From contig NZ_CP132938.1 of the NCBI RefSeq assembly GCF_040358255.1, forward strand, positions 4,588,001-4,652,000: a DNA stretch of 64,000 bases. The letters run 5' to 3'. Source of the DNA: Tunturibacter gelidoferens. GTDB lineage: Bacteria; Acidobacteriota; Terriglobia; Terriglobales; Acidobacteriaceae. Positions 52,297 through 59,789 of this stretch are shown piece after piece (the stretch's first letter is position 1; every line of letters starts with the position of its first letter). Position numbers and translations under genes: made by a program. The notes under the pieces were generated by a model that did not search any database, had not been told where the DNA came from, and saw only the letters and a list, made by a program, of their open reading frames with translations.

Positions 52297-52389
52297 CCCC
52301 ACACCAGAACATAGCCGACCAGAAATAAGAGTCGAAGAAACCCGCGATCTCTCAACTGCCGTGCCCGCTCTCGCCTCGCATCAGCCCGC

Positions 52390-52505
52390 GCCATCAAATC
52401 ATCAGCCTCTGCCATCGAATCATTAGCCTGTGCAGTCAAATCAATCGACTGTGCCATCGAATCCTCAGCCTGTGCAGTCGCCTCTGCCGTCGAATCCTCG
52501 CCTTT
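52390..52505. repeat. Tandem array of 21-bp units
   Basis: Four 21-bp units of type GCCATCGAATCATTAGCCTGT (variable), a shortened 12-bp unit and a 20-bp final unit that ends in CGCCTTT and meets the second REP-like copy. Same orientation, near-equal period and same junction as the array at 51751-51900, but different sequence. Confidence 0.85.
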
Positions 52506-52573
52506 GCTGTCATCCTGAGCGCAGCGAAGGATCCCGAAGAGGTCGGACCCACCCATACCGTCCACCCCTTTCT
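52499..52573. repeat. REP-like direct repeat, right copy
   Basis: Second copy of 51894-51969, same orientation; 39 identical bases, then an 11-base difference, then ACCCACCCATACCGT again. It lies about 200 bases after the GIY-YIG stop. Confidence 0.88.
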
Positions 52574-52619
52574 CACCCAAATCGCACAAATTCCCCGGAA
52601 GAGCCCTCGCGGCCAAATC

Positions 52620-52866
52620 TTGTCAAGCCCCGAAACAGCTCAAACCCTCCTCAATCAAGGGAATTCGCATGGCGTATTAGTTTCCCTCAACCGGCTATAC
52701 TTGAAGTAGTTCTGAAGTAAACCCCGACGTTTACCAAGGATGCGACGTAACTCCTTTGACTGGACATATTTGCAAGTAACCCTTTGTATATGAAATATTT
52801 ACGAGACAACGCGACCCCCATATCTATGCAAGGAAAAGACTTACGCGCAGGTAATAGGGGGGGAGA
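52620..52866 (+). promoter_or_regulatory. Duplicated promoter/leader element, copy B (upstream of dxr)
   Basis: Block-by-block relative of 3804-4066: TTGTCAAGCCCC, GGCGTATTAG, TATACT-TGAAGTAG, TTTGCAAGTAACCCTTTG, AAATATTTAC, GACTTACGCGCAGG, then a G run. It fills most of the 650-base gap before dxr, together with a tandem array and a REP-like copy. Confidence 0.62.
52673..52701 (+). promoter_or_regulatory. Candidate dxr-rseP promoter
   Basis: CGTATT (52673-52678), 17-base spacer, TATACT (52696-52701), followed by GAAGTAG, the same geometry as at 3857-3885. The predicted leader to the dxr GTG is about 240 nt, matching that of ccmE. Confidence 0.5.
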
Positions 52867-52950
52867 CCCCTTCGGCAGGCCAGCCACGCTGCGCGCCGCC
52901 AGCCACCTTGAGAATCCAAAGCACCCCATAGACCCCGAGGCCGAGGCCTC

Positions 52951-54141
52951 GTGAGAAAGCTAGCAATCCTCGGCTCGACCGGCTCGATCGGCCACAGCAC
53001 TCTCTCCATCTGCGAATCCTTCCCCGACCGTTACCAGGTCGTCTCCCTCGCCGCTGGCACCAACATCGACGATGCCTTCGCCCAGTGCCTACGCTGGCGG
53101 CCCAGAGTCATCTCCCTCGCCACCGAAGCCCTCGCAGCCGCTCTGCTGACTCGCCTTAAAGCCGAAGGCATCACCAACATCGAAGTCGTCCATGGCAGCA
53201 AAGGCACCATCCATGTCGCCACGCTGCCTGAGGTCAACTTCGTAGTGTCGGCCATCGTAGGCGTAGCCGGCCTCGAAGCCACCTACGCCGCAGTCTGCGC
53301 CGGCAAGACCATCGGCCTCGCCAACAAGGAGTGCCTCGTAGCCGCAGGCGAGCTCATCATCGCCGCGGCAAAGCAACACAACGTAGCCCTCCTCCCCATC
53401 GACTCCGAGCACAACGCCGTTCACCAGTGCATGCGCGGCGGCACCGCAGCCGAAGTGAAGCAGATCTGGCTCACAGCATCGGGTGGCCCCTTCCGCAACA
53501 CTCCCCTCGCCGAGTTCGAGAACATCACCCCGCAGCAGGCCCTCAAGCATCCCACCTGGGTCATGGGCCAGCGCATCACCATCGACTCCGCCACCATGAT
53601 GAACAAAGGCTTCGAGGTCATCGAAGCCTGCCGCCTCTTCAACCTCCCTGCCAGCCGGGTCCGCACCACCATCCACCCTCAATCCACAGTCCACTCCCTC
53701 GTCGAGTTCGTCGACGGCAGCATCCTCGCCCAGATCTCCGTCACCGACATGCGCCTCCCCATCCTCTACGCCCTCGCTTATCCAGAGCGCGTCGCCGTGA
53801 CTGAAAAAGAGGCCCTCACCTTCGACCTCACCACACTCTCGCAGCTGGACTTCTCCCAGCCCGATCTCAATCGATTCCCCTGTCTCCGACTCGCCTACGA
53901 AGCAGCCGAAACCGGTGGCAACGCCTGCATCGCCCTCAACGCCGCCGACGAGATCGCCGTAGCCGCATTCCTCGAAGGACGTATCCCCTTCCTTGGCATC
54001 CCGCGTACAATAGATGCTGTGCTGCAGCTAACTTCCGGTCAATCTCCGGCGTCTATCCTCGATGTGCTTGATGCAGATCTTGCCGCGCGTGCCTCTGCGC
54101 GCGAAGTGATTGCCCGCCAACTCACCGGCGCCCAACGGTAG
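52951..54141 (+). CDS. dxr: 1-deoxy-D-xylulose 5-phosphate reductoisomerase
   Basis: A 396-residue cytoplasmic enzyme of the MEP isoprenoid pathway (DXP to MEP with NADPH). NADP motif ILGSTGSIGHST (GSTGSIG at 8-14), GLANKECLVAAGE, PIDSEHNAVHQCMRG with metal/substrate ligands, TASGGPFRN flexible loop, and WVMGQRITIDSATMMNKGFEVIEA. GTG start preceded by a weak GAGG-like sequence. Supplies isoprenyl units for UppS. Adjacent to rseP at 38 bases. Confidence 0.97.
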   Translation: MRKLAILGSTGSIGHSTLSICESFPDRYQVVSLAAGTNIDDAFAQCLRWRPRVISLATEALAAALLTRLKAEGITNIEVVHGSKGTIHVATLPEVNFVVSAIVGVAGLEATYAAVCAGKTIGLANKECLVAAGELIIAAAKQHNVALLPIDSEHNAVHQCMRGGTAAEVKQIWLTASGGPFRNTPLAEFENITPQQALKHPTWVMGQRITIDSATMMNKGFEVIEACRLFNLPASRVRTTIHPQSTVHSLVEFVDGSILAQISVTDMRLPILYALAYPERVAVTEKEALTFDLTTLSQLDFSQPDLNRFPCLRLAYEAAETGGNACIALNAADEIAVAAFLEGRIPFLGIPRTIDAVLQLTSGQSPASILDVLDADLAARASAREVIARQLTGAQR

Positions 54142-54179
54142 CCTGCAGCCAACCAAGTAACGAGGTCCTCCCGAACTTC

Positions 54180-55568
54180 ATGGCAACAATCATCCAGCTT
54201 CTCATCGTCCTCGGCATCATGGTTCTGGTCCACGAGTTCGGCCACTTCGCGGTCGCCAAGCTCTGTGGTATCCGCGTCGAGGTCTTTTCCATCGGCTTCG
54301 GCAAGCGCCTCTTCGGCTTCCGCCGCGGCGACACCGAATACCAGATCGCCGCCGTTCCTCTGGGCGGCTACGTCAAGATGGCCGGCGAAATGTCCTTCCA
54401 GACCATTGAGACGGACGAGCCTCGCACAACCGATCCCGGCGACTTCAACGCCCATCCCCGCTGGCAGCGCATCCTGGTCGCACTCGCAGGCCCGATCGCA
54501 AACTTCATCCTCGCCCTCGGCCTCATGACCGGCGTCTCCATGCTCCACAACGAGGTGCAGGAGTTCATCGACGGGCCTGCTCACACCGATTACATCACCC
54601 CGAACACGCCCGCAAGCAGGACCGGCATCGGTAGCGGCGACACTATCGTCCACTATGATTCCATCGAAAACCCCACTTGGGACCAGGTCGGAATACGCTC
54701 CCTTCTGAATCTCAACCAGACCGTGCCGTTCTCCTTCATCCGCAACGGCCAGCGCACCGACACCAAACTCTTCGTTGAAAACAAGGGCGCACCCGACGAC
54801 TTTTCTCTCGACAACCTTGGTCTCATTCCGAAGATGCAGACGACGCCCGTTCAGGTCGACTCGCTTGAGCCCAACATGCCCGCAGCCCACGCGGGGCTCA
54901 AGCCCCACGACAAGATCCTCAGTATCGACGGGCTTCAGTTGCACTCCGTTCCTGCACTGTTGTCCTATCTTCAGAATCAGGCTGGTAAGCCCGCGGCCCT
55001 TTTGATTCAACGCACTGCGCCTGATGGCACGACGCAGACTTTACCAATTCAGGTCACTCCGGAGCTAGCAGAGACTCCCGGTGGACCTAAGGAAAAGGAC
55101 TACCGGCTAGGTTTTGTGGCTGTGCAGCCTCCCGTCAAAGTAGAGAGGCTGCCGCTGGGTAAGGCAATGGTTGCGTCGTGGGAGTTCAACAAAAAAGGCT
55201 CTCTTCTTATCGTTGAGGTTCTGAAACGGCTGTTTACCCGGCAGGTTTCGGTTAAGAGTTTGCAGAGTCCGATTGGGATTGGGCAGCAGATTCATCAGGC
55301 GGCGCAGATGCCGGGCTGGATGCCTTTGATTGGCTTGATGAGCTACATCTCGTTGAATCTGGGGATCTTCAACCTGCTGCCGATTCCGATTCTCGACGGC
55401 GGCATGATCCTGTTTTTGCTGATTGAAACGATCATGCGGCGGGATGTAAATCAGCAGATCAAGGAGCGCGTGTACCAGGTTGCGTTTGTTTGCCTGCTGG
55501 CGTTCTTTGCGTTCGTCATCTTCAACGATCTGACGAAGCTCAATCTTTTTACAAAACTTAAACCTTAG
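54180..55568 (+). CDS. rseP: RseP-type site-2 zinc protease
   Basis: A 462-residue M50B intramembrane protease. HEFGH active site at residues 18-22 in helix 1, second motif NLLPIPILDGG before the last helices (Asp ligand). One or two PDZ domains lie between (LGLIPKMQTTPVQVDSLEPNMPAAHAGLKPHDKILSID). In other bacteria it cleaves the anti-sigma factor RseA in the envelope stress response. Start at ATG 54180; strong terminator after its stop. Confidence 0.96.
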   Translation: MATIIQLLIVLGIMVLVHEFGHFAVAKLCGIRVEVFSIGFGKRLFGFRRGDTEYQIAAVPLGGYVKMAGEMSFQTIETDEPRTTDPGDFNAHPRWQRILVALAGPIANFILALGLMTGVSMLHNEVQEFIDGPAHTDYITPNTPASRTGIGSGDTIVHYDSIENPTWDQVGIRSLLNLNQTVPFSFIRNGQRTDTKLFVENKGAPDDFSLDNLGLIPKMQTTPVQVDSLEPNMPAAHAGLKPHDKILSIDGLQLHSVPALLSYLQNQAGKPAALLIQRTAPDGTTQTLPIQVTPELAETPGGPKEKDYRLGFVAVQPPVKVERLPLGKAMVASWEFNKKGSLLIVEVLKRLFTRQVSVKSLQSPIGIGQQIHQAAQMPGWMPLIGLMSYISLNLGIFNLLPIPILDGGMILFLLIETIMRRDVNQQIKERVYQVAFVCLLAFFAFVIFNDLTKLNLFTKLKP

Positions 55569-55575
55569 TTTAGAA

Positions 55576-55627
55576 AAACAACAAAACCCCGGAGCGAGCA
55601 TGGTTCGCTCCGGGGTTTGTTGTTTTT
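55576..55627 (+). terminator. Strong Rho-independent terminator after rseP
   Basis: CCCCGGAGCGA (55587-55597) pairs perfectly with TCGCTCCGGGG (55605-55615), seven-base loop; flanking AAACAACAAAA and TTTGTTGTTTTT extend the pairing and provide the T tract. Ends the uppS-cdsA-dxr-rseP region. Confidence 0.95.
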
Positions 55628-55778
55628 GCTGGTATTTTTTGAGGGTGTTTTAGAAAAAGAGTGTTTTTGGTGTGGTGTTTTGGTGGTGAGAACGTGGTGG
55701 GATGCATGGTGAATGTGGTGCATTGACCGTCACTTTTCCAGGTGGAAAAAATACGCCAACTTTTTCAACTATTTTTTT
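55624..55778. repeat. GTGGTG-rich dispersed repeat, copy 2
   Basis: Relative of 8946-9097 (see that entry), same orientation. Its right end, AATACGCCAAC...TTTTCAACTATTTTTTT, overlaps the last codons and the stop codon of the DHH phosphoesterase gene on the minus strand. Confidence 0.85.
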
Positions 55779-56766
55779 CGGGGCCGGTTGAAGCTGCTCG
55801 CAGCTCCGCCACGATCTCGCCGACTGCCTGTCGCGCTTCGTCCTCGCGATCAGGGGGAAAGCTGATCGCGCCTACGCGAGCGTGGCCTCCCCCGCCGTAG
55901 CGCTCGCAGATGGCAGCGAGATTGACCAGCTCCGAAGGCATCAGCTTGGTCCACGGGTTGGTTCCTACGGACACCTTGGTTCGGAAGCTCGATTTGCTCA
56001 ACCCCACGTTGTAGGTTGCGTCAGGATGCAGGTAGTACGGGATGAACTTGTTGTATCCCTCGGTCGGCTGGTCGGAGATGTCGAAGGTGATCACGCCCTG
56101 GTCGACGGTGGCTCGCTGTTTGATGAGCTCAAGCGCGGCCCAGTGCCGGCCCATCAACGGGCCAAGCTGCTCCTGAACGAATCCCTGGTCCAGAACCTGC
56201 TGCAGACTCATCTCGGTCAGAAGCGGAATCAGTCTCTTCACCAGGGTGCCGTCGGCGGAGCTTTCGATGACCATCGTCAGCTTCATCGCAGGCTCGGCCA
56301 TCTCGACTGCGGCCTTGGCGCTTTCGTACCGCGCGCCGTCGACGATGTCGGCCCACTGGATCAGCTCCAGCATGGGAGCTGTGTCGAAGCCGAAGTTGAC
56401 CTGCGTGATGTCTGCGATCAGGCTGGTGCAGGAGATGTAGTTCGGGTTGAAGAACTTTCGCATGCGCTGCGAACCGTCGGCCTGTCCTGCTTCAAAGTTC
56501 ATCTGGTCTTCGGGCGTCAAAAACGCGCTCTGGTGATGATCGAACCACCAGGTCACCTTGGGGGAAGCGGAGTATTTAAAGTCCACGATCGCGTTTTCGC
56601 CGCTGATGAACTCGGCTTCGTCGAAGAGTGCGCCTGCTCGATGCACCAGCCCATGGTAGGAGTACGAGGTCGCCGTCTTCACGCACTCCCGGTGAAATCG
56701 CGTGAATAGCGAAGCCGAACAAGCACCATCGAAGCACTTATCGTGATAAAAAATCTTACAGTCCAA
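55765..56766 (-). CDS. DHH-family phosphoesterase
   Basis: A 333-residue protein. N-terminal FYHDKCFDGACSASLF (D-x-D-G-like motif), WWFDHHQSAF (DHH motif), a WADIVDGARYES acidic region, and the DHHA1 C-terminal glycine-rich AAICERYGGGGHARVGAISFP. Members hydrolyse phosphodiesters such as oligoribonucleotides, c-di-AMP or polyphosphate. Likely nano-RNase or a related enzyme. The final residues PEKNS and the stop are encoded by the GTGGTG repeat. Monocistronic; ATG at 56766. Confidence 0.92.
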   Translation of the reverse strand: MDCKIFYHDKCFDGACSASLFTRFHRECVKTATSYSYHGLVHRAGALFDEAEFISGENAIVDFKYSASPKVTWWFDHHQSAFLTPEDQMNFEAGQADGSQRMRKFFNPNYISCTSLIADITQVNFGFDTAPMLELIQWADIVDGARYESAKAAVEMAEPAMKLTMVIESSADGTLVKRLIPLLTEMSLQQVLDQGFVQEQLGPLMGRHWAALELIKQRATVDQGVITFDISDQPTEGYNKFIPYYLHPDATYNVGLSKSSFRTKVSVGTNPWTKLMPSELVNLAAICERYGGGGHARVGAISFPPDREDEARQAVGEIVAELRAASTGPEKNS

Positions 56767-56913
56767 ATCGGCTCTCTCCCGTGCTCAACACCTTTCCTGG
56801 AAGGTGTGAAGAGTCCAGCATAGCGCACCCTGCATCGGTCGCGATCCCTGTCACTTCGCGGAACTTCCCGCAGGCTCTTCGCGTATACCAAATCCAGCCC
56901 TACGAGGATTCCC

Positions 56914-57981
56914 TTGCAGACCAATACCCAAGATCCATTGCCCGACACGCCGCTTCCTCCGACCCCGCACTCTCCGATCGAGCGACCCTCGCCGCTGCGC
57001 CATGTGTTCTTCGGCACGGACGGGCTTCGCGCCGGCTGGAGCATGCTCATCTTTATTGCTCTCTTCGCGGCCTTTCTCTTTCTCGCGAACTTCATCACGC
57101 ACAAGATTCATCCACCCACCCACCACACCTCGCCGGACCACACTATCCCCTTCTACTTCATGTTTCTGAACGAGGCCGTACCGCTGTTCGGAGTTGGGAT
57201 CATCACGTGGATCATGTCGAAGGTGGAGCGCCGCCCTATCGGCGTCTACGGTCTTGGAGGTGCCAGCAAGCTCCCGCACTTTGTCGCGGGGCTCGCCTGG
57301 GGCATCATCTGCCTCACACCGTTCATTCTCATCCTCTGGAAGGCTGGTTTTCTTGTCTTCGACAATCGCCTCCTCTTTGGCAGCGACATACTCCGCTACG
57401 GCGCGCAGTGGCTGGCGTTGTTCTTCGCTGTCGGTTTACTGGAGGAGTACTTCACTCGTGGCTATCTCCAGTACACGCTCACTCGCGGCCTGGCCGGCCT
57501 CTTTCGATCAGCCTTCAAAACTCTTCACAGCAACGTTCTTGCCTTCTGGACTTCGGCTGTCATCTTTTCAACGTTTTTTGGCCTGATCCACGGCAGCAAT
57601 CCCGGAGAGTCGCCCATCGGGCTGCTTACCGCAGGTATCGCCTCGATGATGTTCTGTCTCGTCCTCTGGCGTACCGGCTCTCTCTGGTGGGCCGTCGGCT
57701 TTCACACTACCTGGGACTGGGGCCAATCCTTCCTCTACGGAGTAGCCGACAGCGGCATCATGGTGCAACACCACCTCCTCGCTACCCACCCCGTCGGCAA
57801 GCCGCTGCTGAGTGGAGGCACAACGGGTCCTGAAGGCAGCGTCGTCATCCTGCCGATCATCATCCTGATTATCGCGGTCATCGTCTTCACGCTGCCGCGC
57901 ACCAACGCGGGCTATACCCGGCTCCTGGAGCCACCGGTCGAGTCTCAGGATGGTGTCATCAGGGGAGCTGGATTGGAGTAG
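56914..57981 (+). CDS. CPBP-family intramembrane protease
   Basis: A 355-residue multi-helix membrane protein. Motif 1 EEYFTRGYLQ (E-E-x-x-x-R), motif 2 FSTFFGLIHG and motif 3 HTTWDWGQSF are the CPBP (Rce1/CAAX-like) glutamic protease motifs. TTG start preceded by GAGGA. N-terminal ~30 residues are Pro-rich and cytoplasmic. The substrate is unknown; bacterial homologues process peptides or serve in bacteriocin immunity. Convergent with the antiporter gene. Confidence 0.93.
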   Translation: MQTNTQDPLPDTPLPPTPHSPIERPSPLRHVFFGTDGLRAGWSMLIFIALFAAFLFLANFITHKIHPPTHHTSPDHTIPFYFMFLNEAVPLFGVGIITWIMSKVERRPIGVYGLGGASKLPHFVAGLAWGIICLTPFILILWKAGFLVFDNRLLFGSDILRYGAQWLALFFAVGLLEEYFTRGYLQYTLTRGLAGLFRSAFKTLHSNVLAFWTSAVIFSTFFGLIHGSNPGESPIGLLTAGIASMMFCLVLWRTGSLWWAVGFHTTWDWGQSFLYGVADSGIMVQHHLLATHPVGKPLLSGGTTGPEGSVVILPIIILIIAVIVFTLPRTNAGYTRLLEPPVESQDGVIRGAGLE

Positions 57982-58012
57982 TTCCATCTGGAAGGTTTAC
58001 GGCATGCCAGAG

Positions 58013-59635
58013 CTACGCGATCGGCGTCCCCTGATACCTGGTCTCGGCGAGGTCCAACTCGCGCTCCATCGTCCGCAACGTGTCATCACTGATCCGCCCC
58101 CTGTCGCGCAGACTGATCAGCGTGCGTCGCTCGGCCTGCAAGGCATCTTCCAGGATGCTTCGCAGACGTGTCATCGTCTCGGTGTCGGCGGCCTCAAGAT
58201 CTCCTTCTTCGCCACCGCCGACGGCTGCAAGCTTGTGCCTGTACCGATGAATCAGGTCGTCGTATAGATGCTCTGCGTCCTGCCCTTGCCGCTTGCGTTC
58301 CTCCTCAAGATGATGAAGCGCCGCACGAAGTACGATTCTCCGTGCCTCCTTCTCCTCCGGATCCATGCCCGGTACGCCGGCCAGTCCCAGCGCGCGAATC
58401 AACGCGGGCAGCGTAAGACCCTGGAGCACGAGGGTGACTAGGATGACACAGAACGCCAGAAACACGATCAGGTTTCTTGTCTCAGCTCTACCGTTTCCCA
58501 GCATCTCCGGAACAGAGAACGCCGCAGCCAGCGCGATGACACCGCGCATTCCTGTCCATCCGACGACGAAGACCTCGCGCGGGCGCAGTTCCTCCTCTTG
58601 ATGCCCCATCCATCGCCGTTCCACATACGACGCGATCTTGATGGCCGGAAAGACCCAGACCATTCGCAGCACGATCAGCACCACGCTGAAGACGGCTCCG
58701 TAAAAGATCAGCGTTCCCCTGCCGAACTTGCCGTGAATCCCGTTCAGGACGTAGGGCAGCTGCAATCCGATCAGCACAAAGACCAGGCCATTCAGCATGA
58801 AGGTCAGTGCGTCCCAGGCGCCATGCACCTGCAGACGCACCTCCGGCGAAAAGAACTGCGTACTCTTGCGGCTCAGGTAGATTCCGCACGCCACGACTGC
58901 CAGAACTCCTGAGGCCTTGGCGTGCTCTCCTGCGATGTAAGCTGCGTACGGAACGACGAGACTCACCACGAGCTCGACCGGACCGTAGTCGATGAACTTT
59001 TCCAGCCAGCCCACGATCACCCCGATCAGCAGGCCGATCCCGATGCCTCCGATTACCAGATACAGCAGCCTCGCCAGGCCCCCGCCCAGCGTCGGGGTCT
59101 CACCGCCCTGGATGATTCCAAGTCCAATCTCGAGCGCCAGCAGACCGGTCGCATCGTTCAACAGGCTTTCACCTTCCAGGATGTCGACGATCCGCCTGGG
59201 CAGGCCGATGGACTTTGCAATCGAGGTTGCGGCGATCGCGTCTGTTGTTGCGACGACCGCACCGAGCAGAAAGCCAGCCTTCCAGTCGAGCGCAGTGATG
59301 AAGTGCTCGGAGAACTCCGCTACGCCCCACACCGTGAAGCCGACCAGCCCGAACGCCATCAGGCTTATCAAGATTGCGTTGCGGCGAAACTCACGCCAGG
59401 ACATCCACCACGCGGACGCGTACAGCAGCGGCGGCAGAAAGACCACGAAGACGACGTTCGGATCGAGCGGAACACGCGGCATACGCGGCAGGAAGCTGAT
59501 GATCAGCCCCGCCAGCACCAGCACGATGGGATAGGGCACCTTGATCCGCCGCGCCATCGCCGCAAAACCGGCGACCAGCACCAGCAGAAGAAGAATGACT
59601 GTCTCGACAGCATGCAGACTCGATCCAGCTTCCAT
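58013..59635 (-). CDS. CPA1-family Na+/H+ antiporter
   Basis: A 540-residue antiporter with twelve or more helices and a cytoplasmic C-terminal tail of about 140 residues with a coiled-coil look (EEKEARRIVLRAALHHLEEERKRQ). CPA1 landmarks: VPYPIVLVLAGL near the start, FLLGAVVATTDAIAATSIAKSIGLPRRIVDILEGESLLNDATGLL (the cation site with Asp-Asp pair and NDATGLL), and VGWTGMRGVIALAAAFSVP. Exchanges Na+ (or K+) for H+. The ATG at 59635 follows GAGGG; an upstream GTG at 59659 is less likely. Confidence 0.93.
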   Translation of the reverse strand: MEAGSSLHAVETVILLLLVLVAGFAAMARRIKVPYPIVLVLAGLIISFLPRMPRVPLDPNVVFVVFLPPLLYASAWWMSWREFRRNAILISLMAFGLVGFTVWGVAEFSEHFITALDWKAGFLLGAVVATTDAIAATSIAKSIGLPRRIVDILEGESLLNDATGLLALEIGLGIIQGGETPTLGGGLARLLYLVIGGIGIGLLIGVIVGWLEKFIDYGPVELVVSLVVPYAAYIAGEHAKASGVLAVVACGIYLSRKSTQFFSPEVRLQVHGAWDALTFMLNGLVFVLIGLQLPYVLNGIHGKFGRGTLIFYGAVFSVVLIVLRMVWVFPAIKIASYVERRWMGHQEEELRPREVFVVGWTGMRGVIALAAAFSVPEMLGNGRAETRNLIVFLAFCVILVTLVLQGLTLPALIRALGLAGVPGMDPEEKEARRIVLRAALHHLEEERKRQGQDAEHLYDDLIHRYRHKLAAVGGGEEGDLEAADTETMTRLRSILEDALQAERRTLISLRDRGRISDDTLRTMERELDLAETRYQGTPIA

Positions 59636-59789
59636 AACACCCTCGTTTCGGTCCGGCACCGCGTTGCAAACGAAACTACGTCCAGTGTCTCTGAAACTGA
59701 TGCCAAGTAAACCAGATTAAATGACATGTGCGAGGCGATGTCGAGTTGCGCGCAGATTCCCGCACTCCATTTACACTTCGATCAAGGCT

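Noticed and set aside
52293..52616. Minus-strand 107-residue frame with a seven-residue periodicity
   Set aside because: The periodicity comes from the 21-bp tandem array, and part of it translates the REP-like sequence; no ribosome-binding site or family match.
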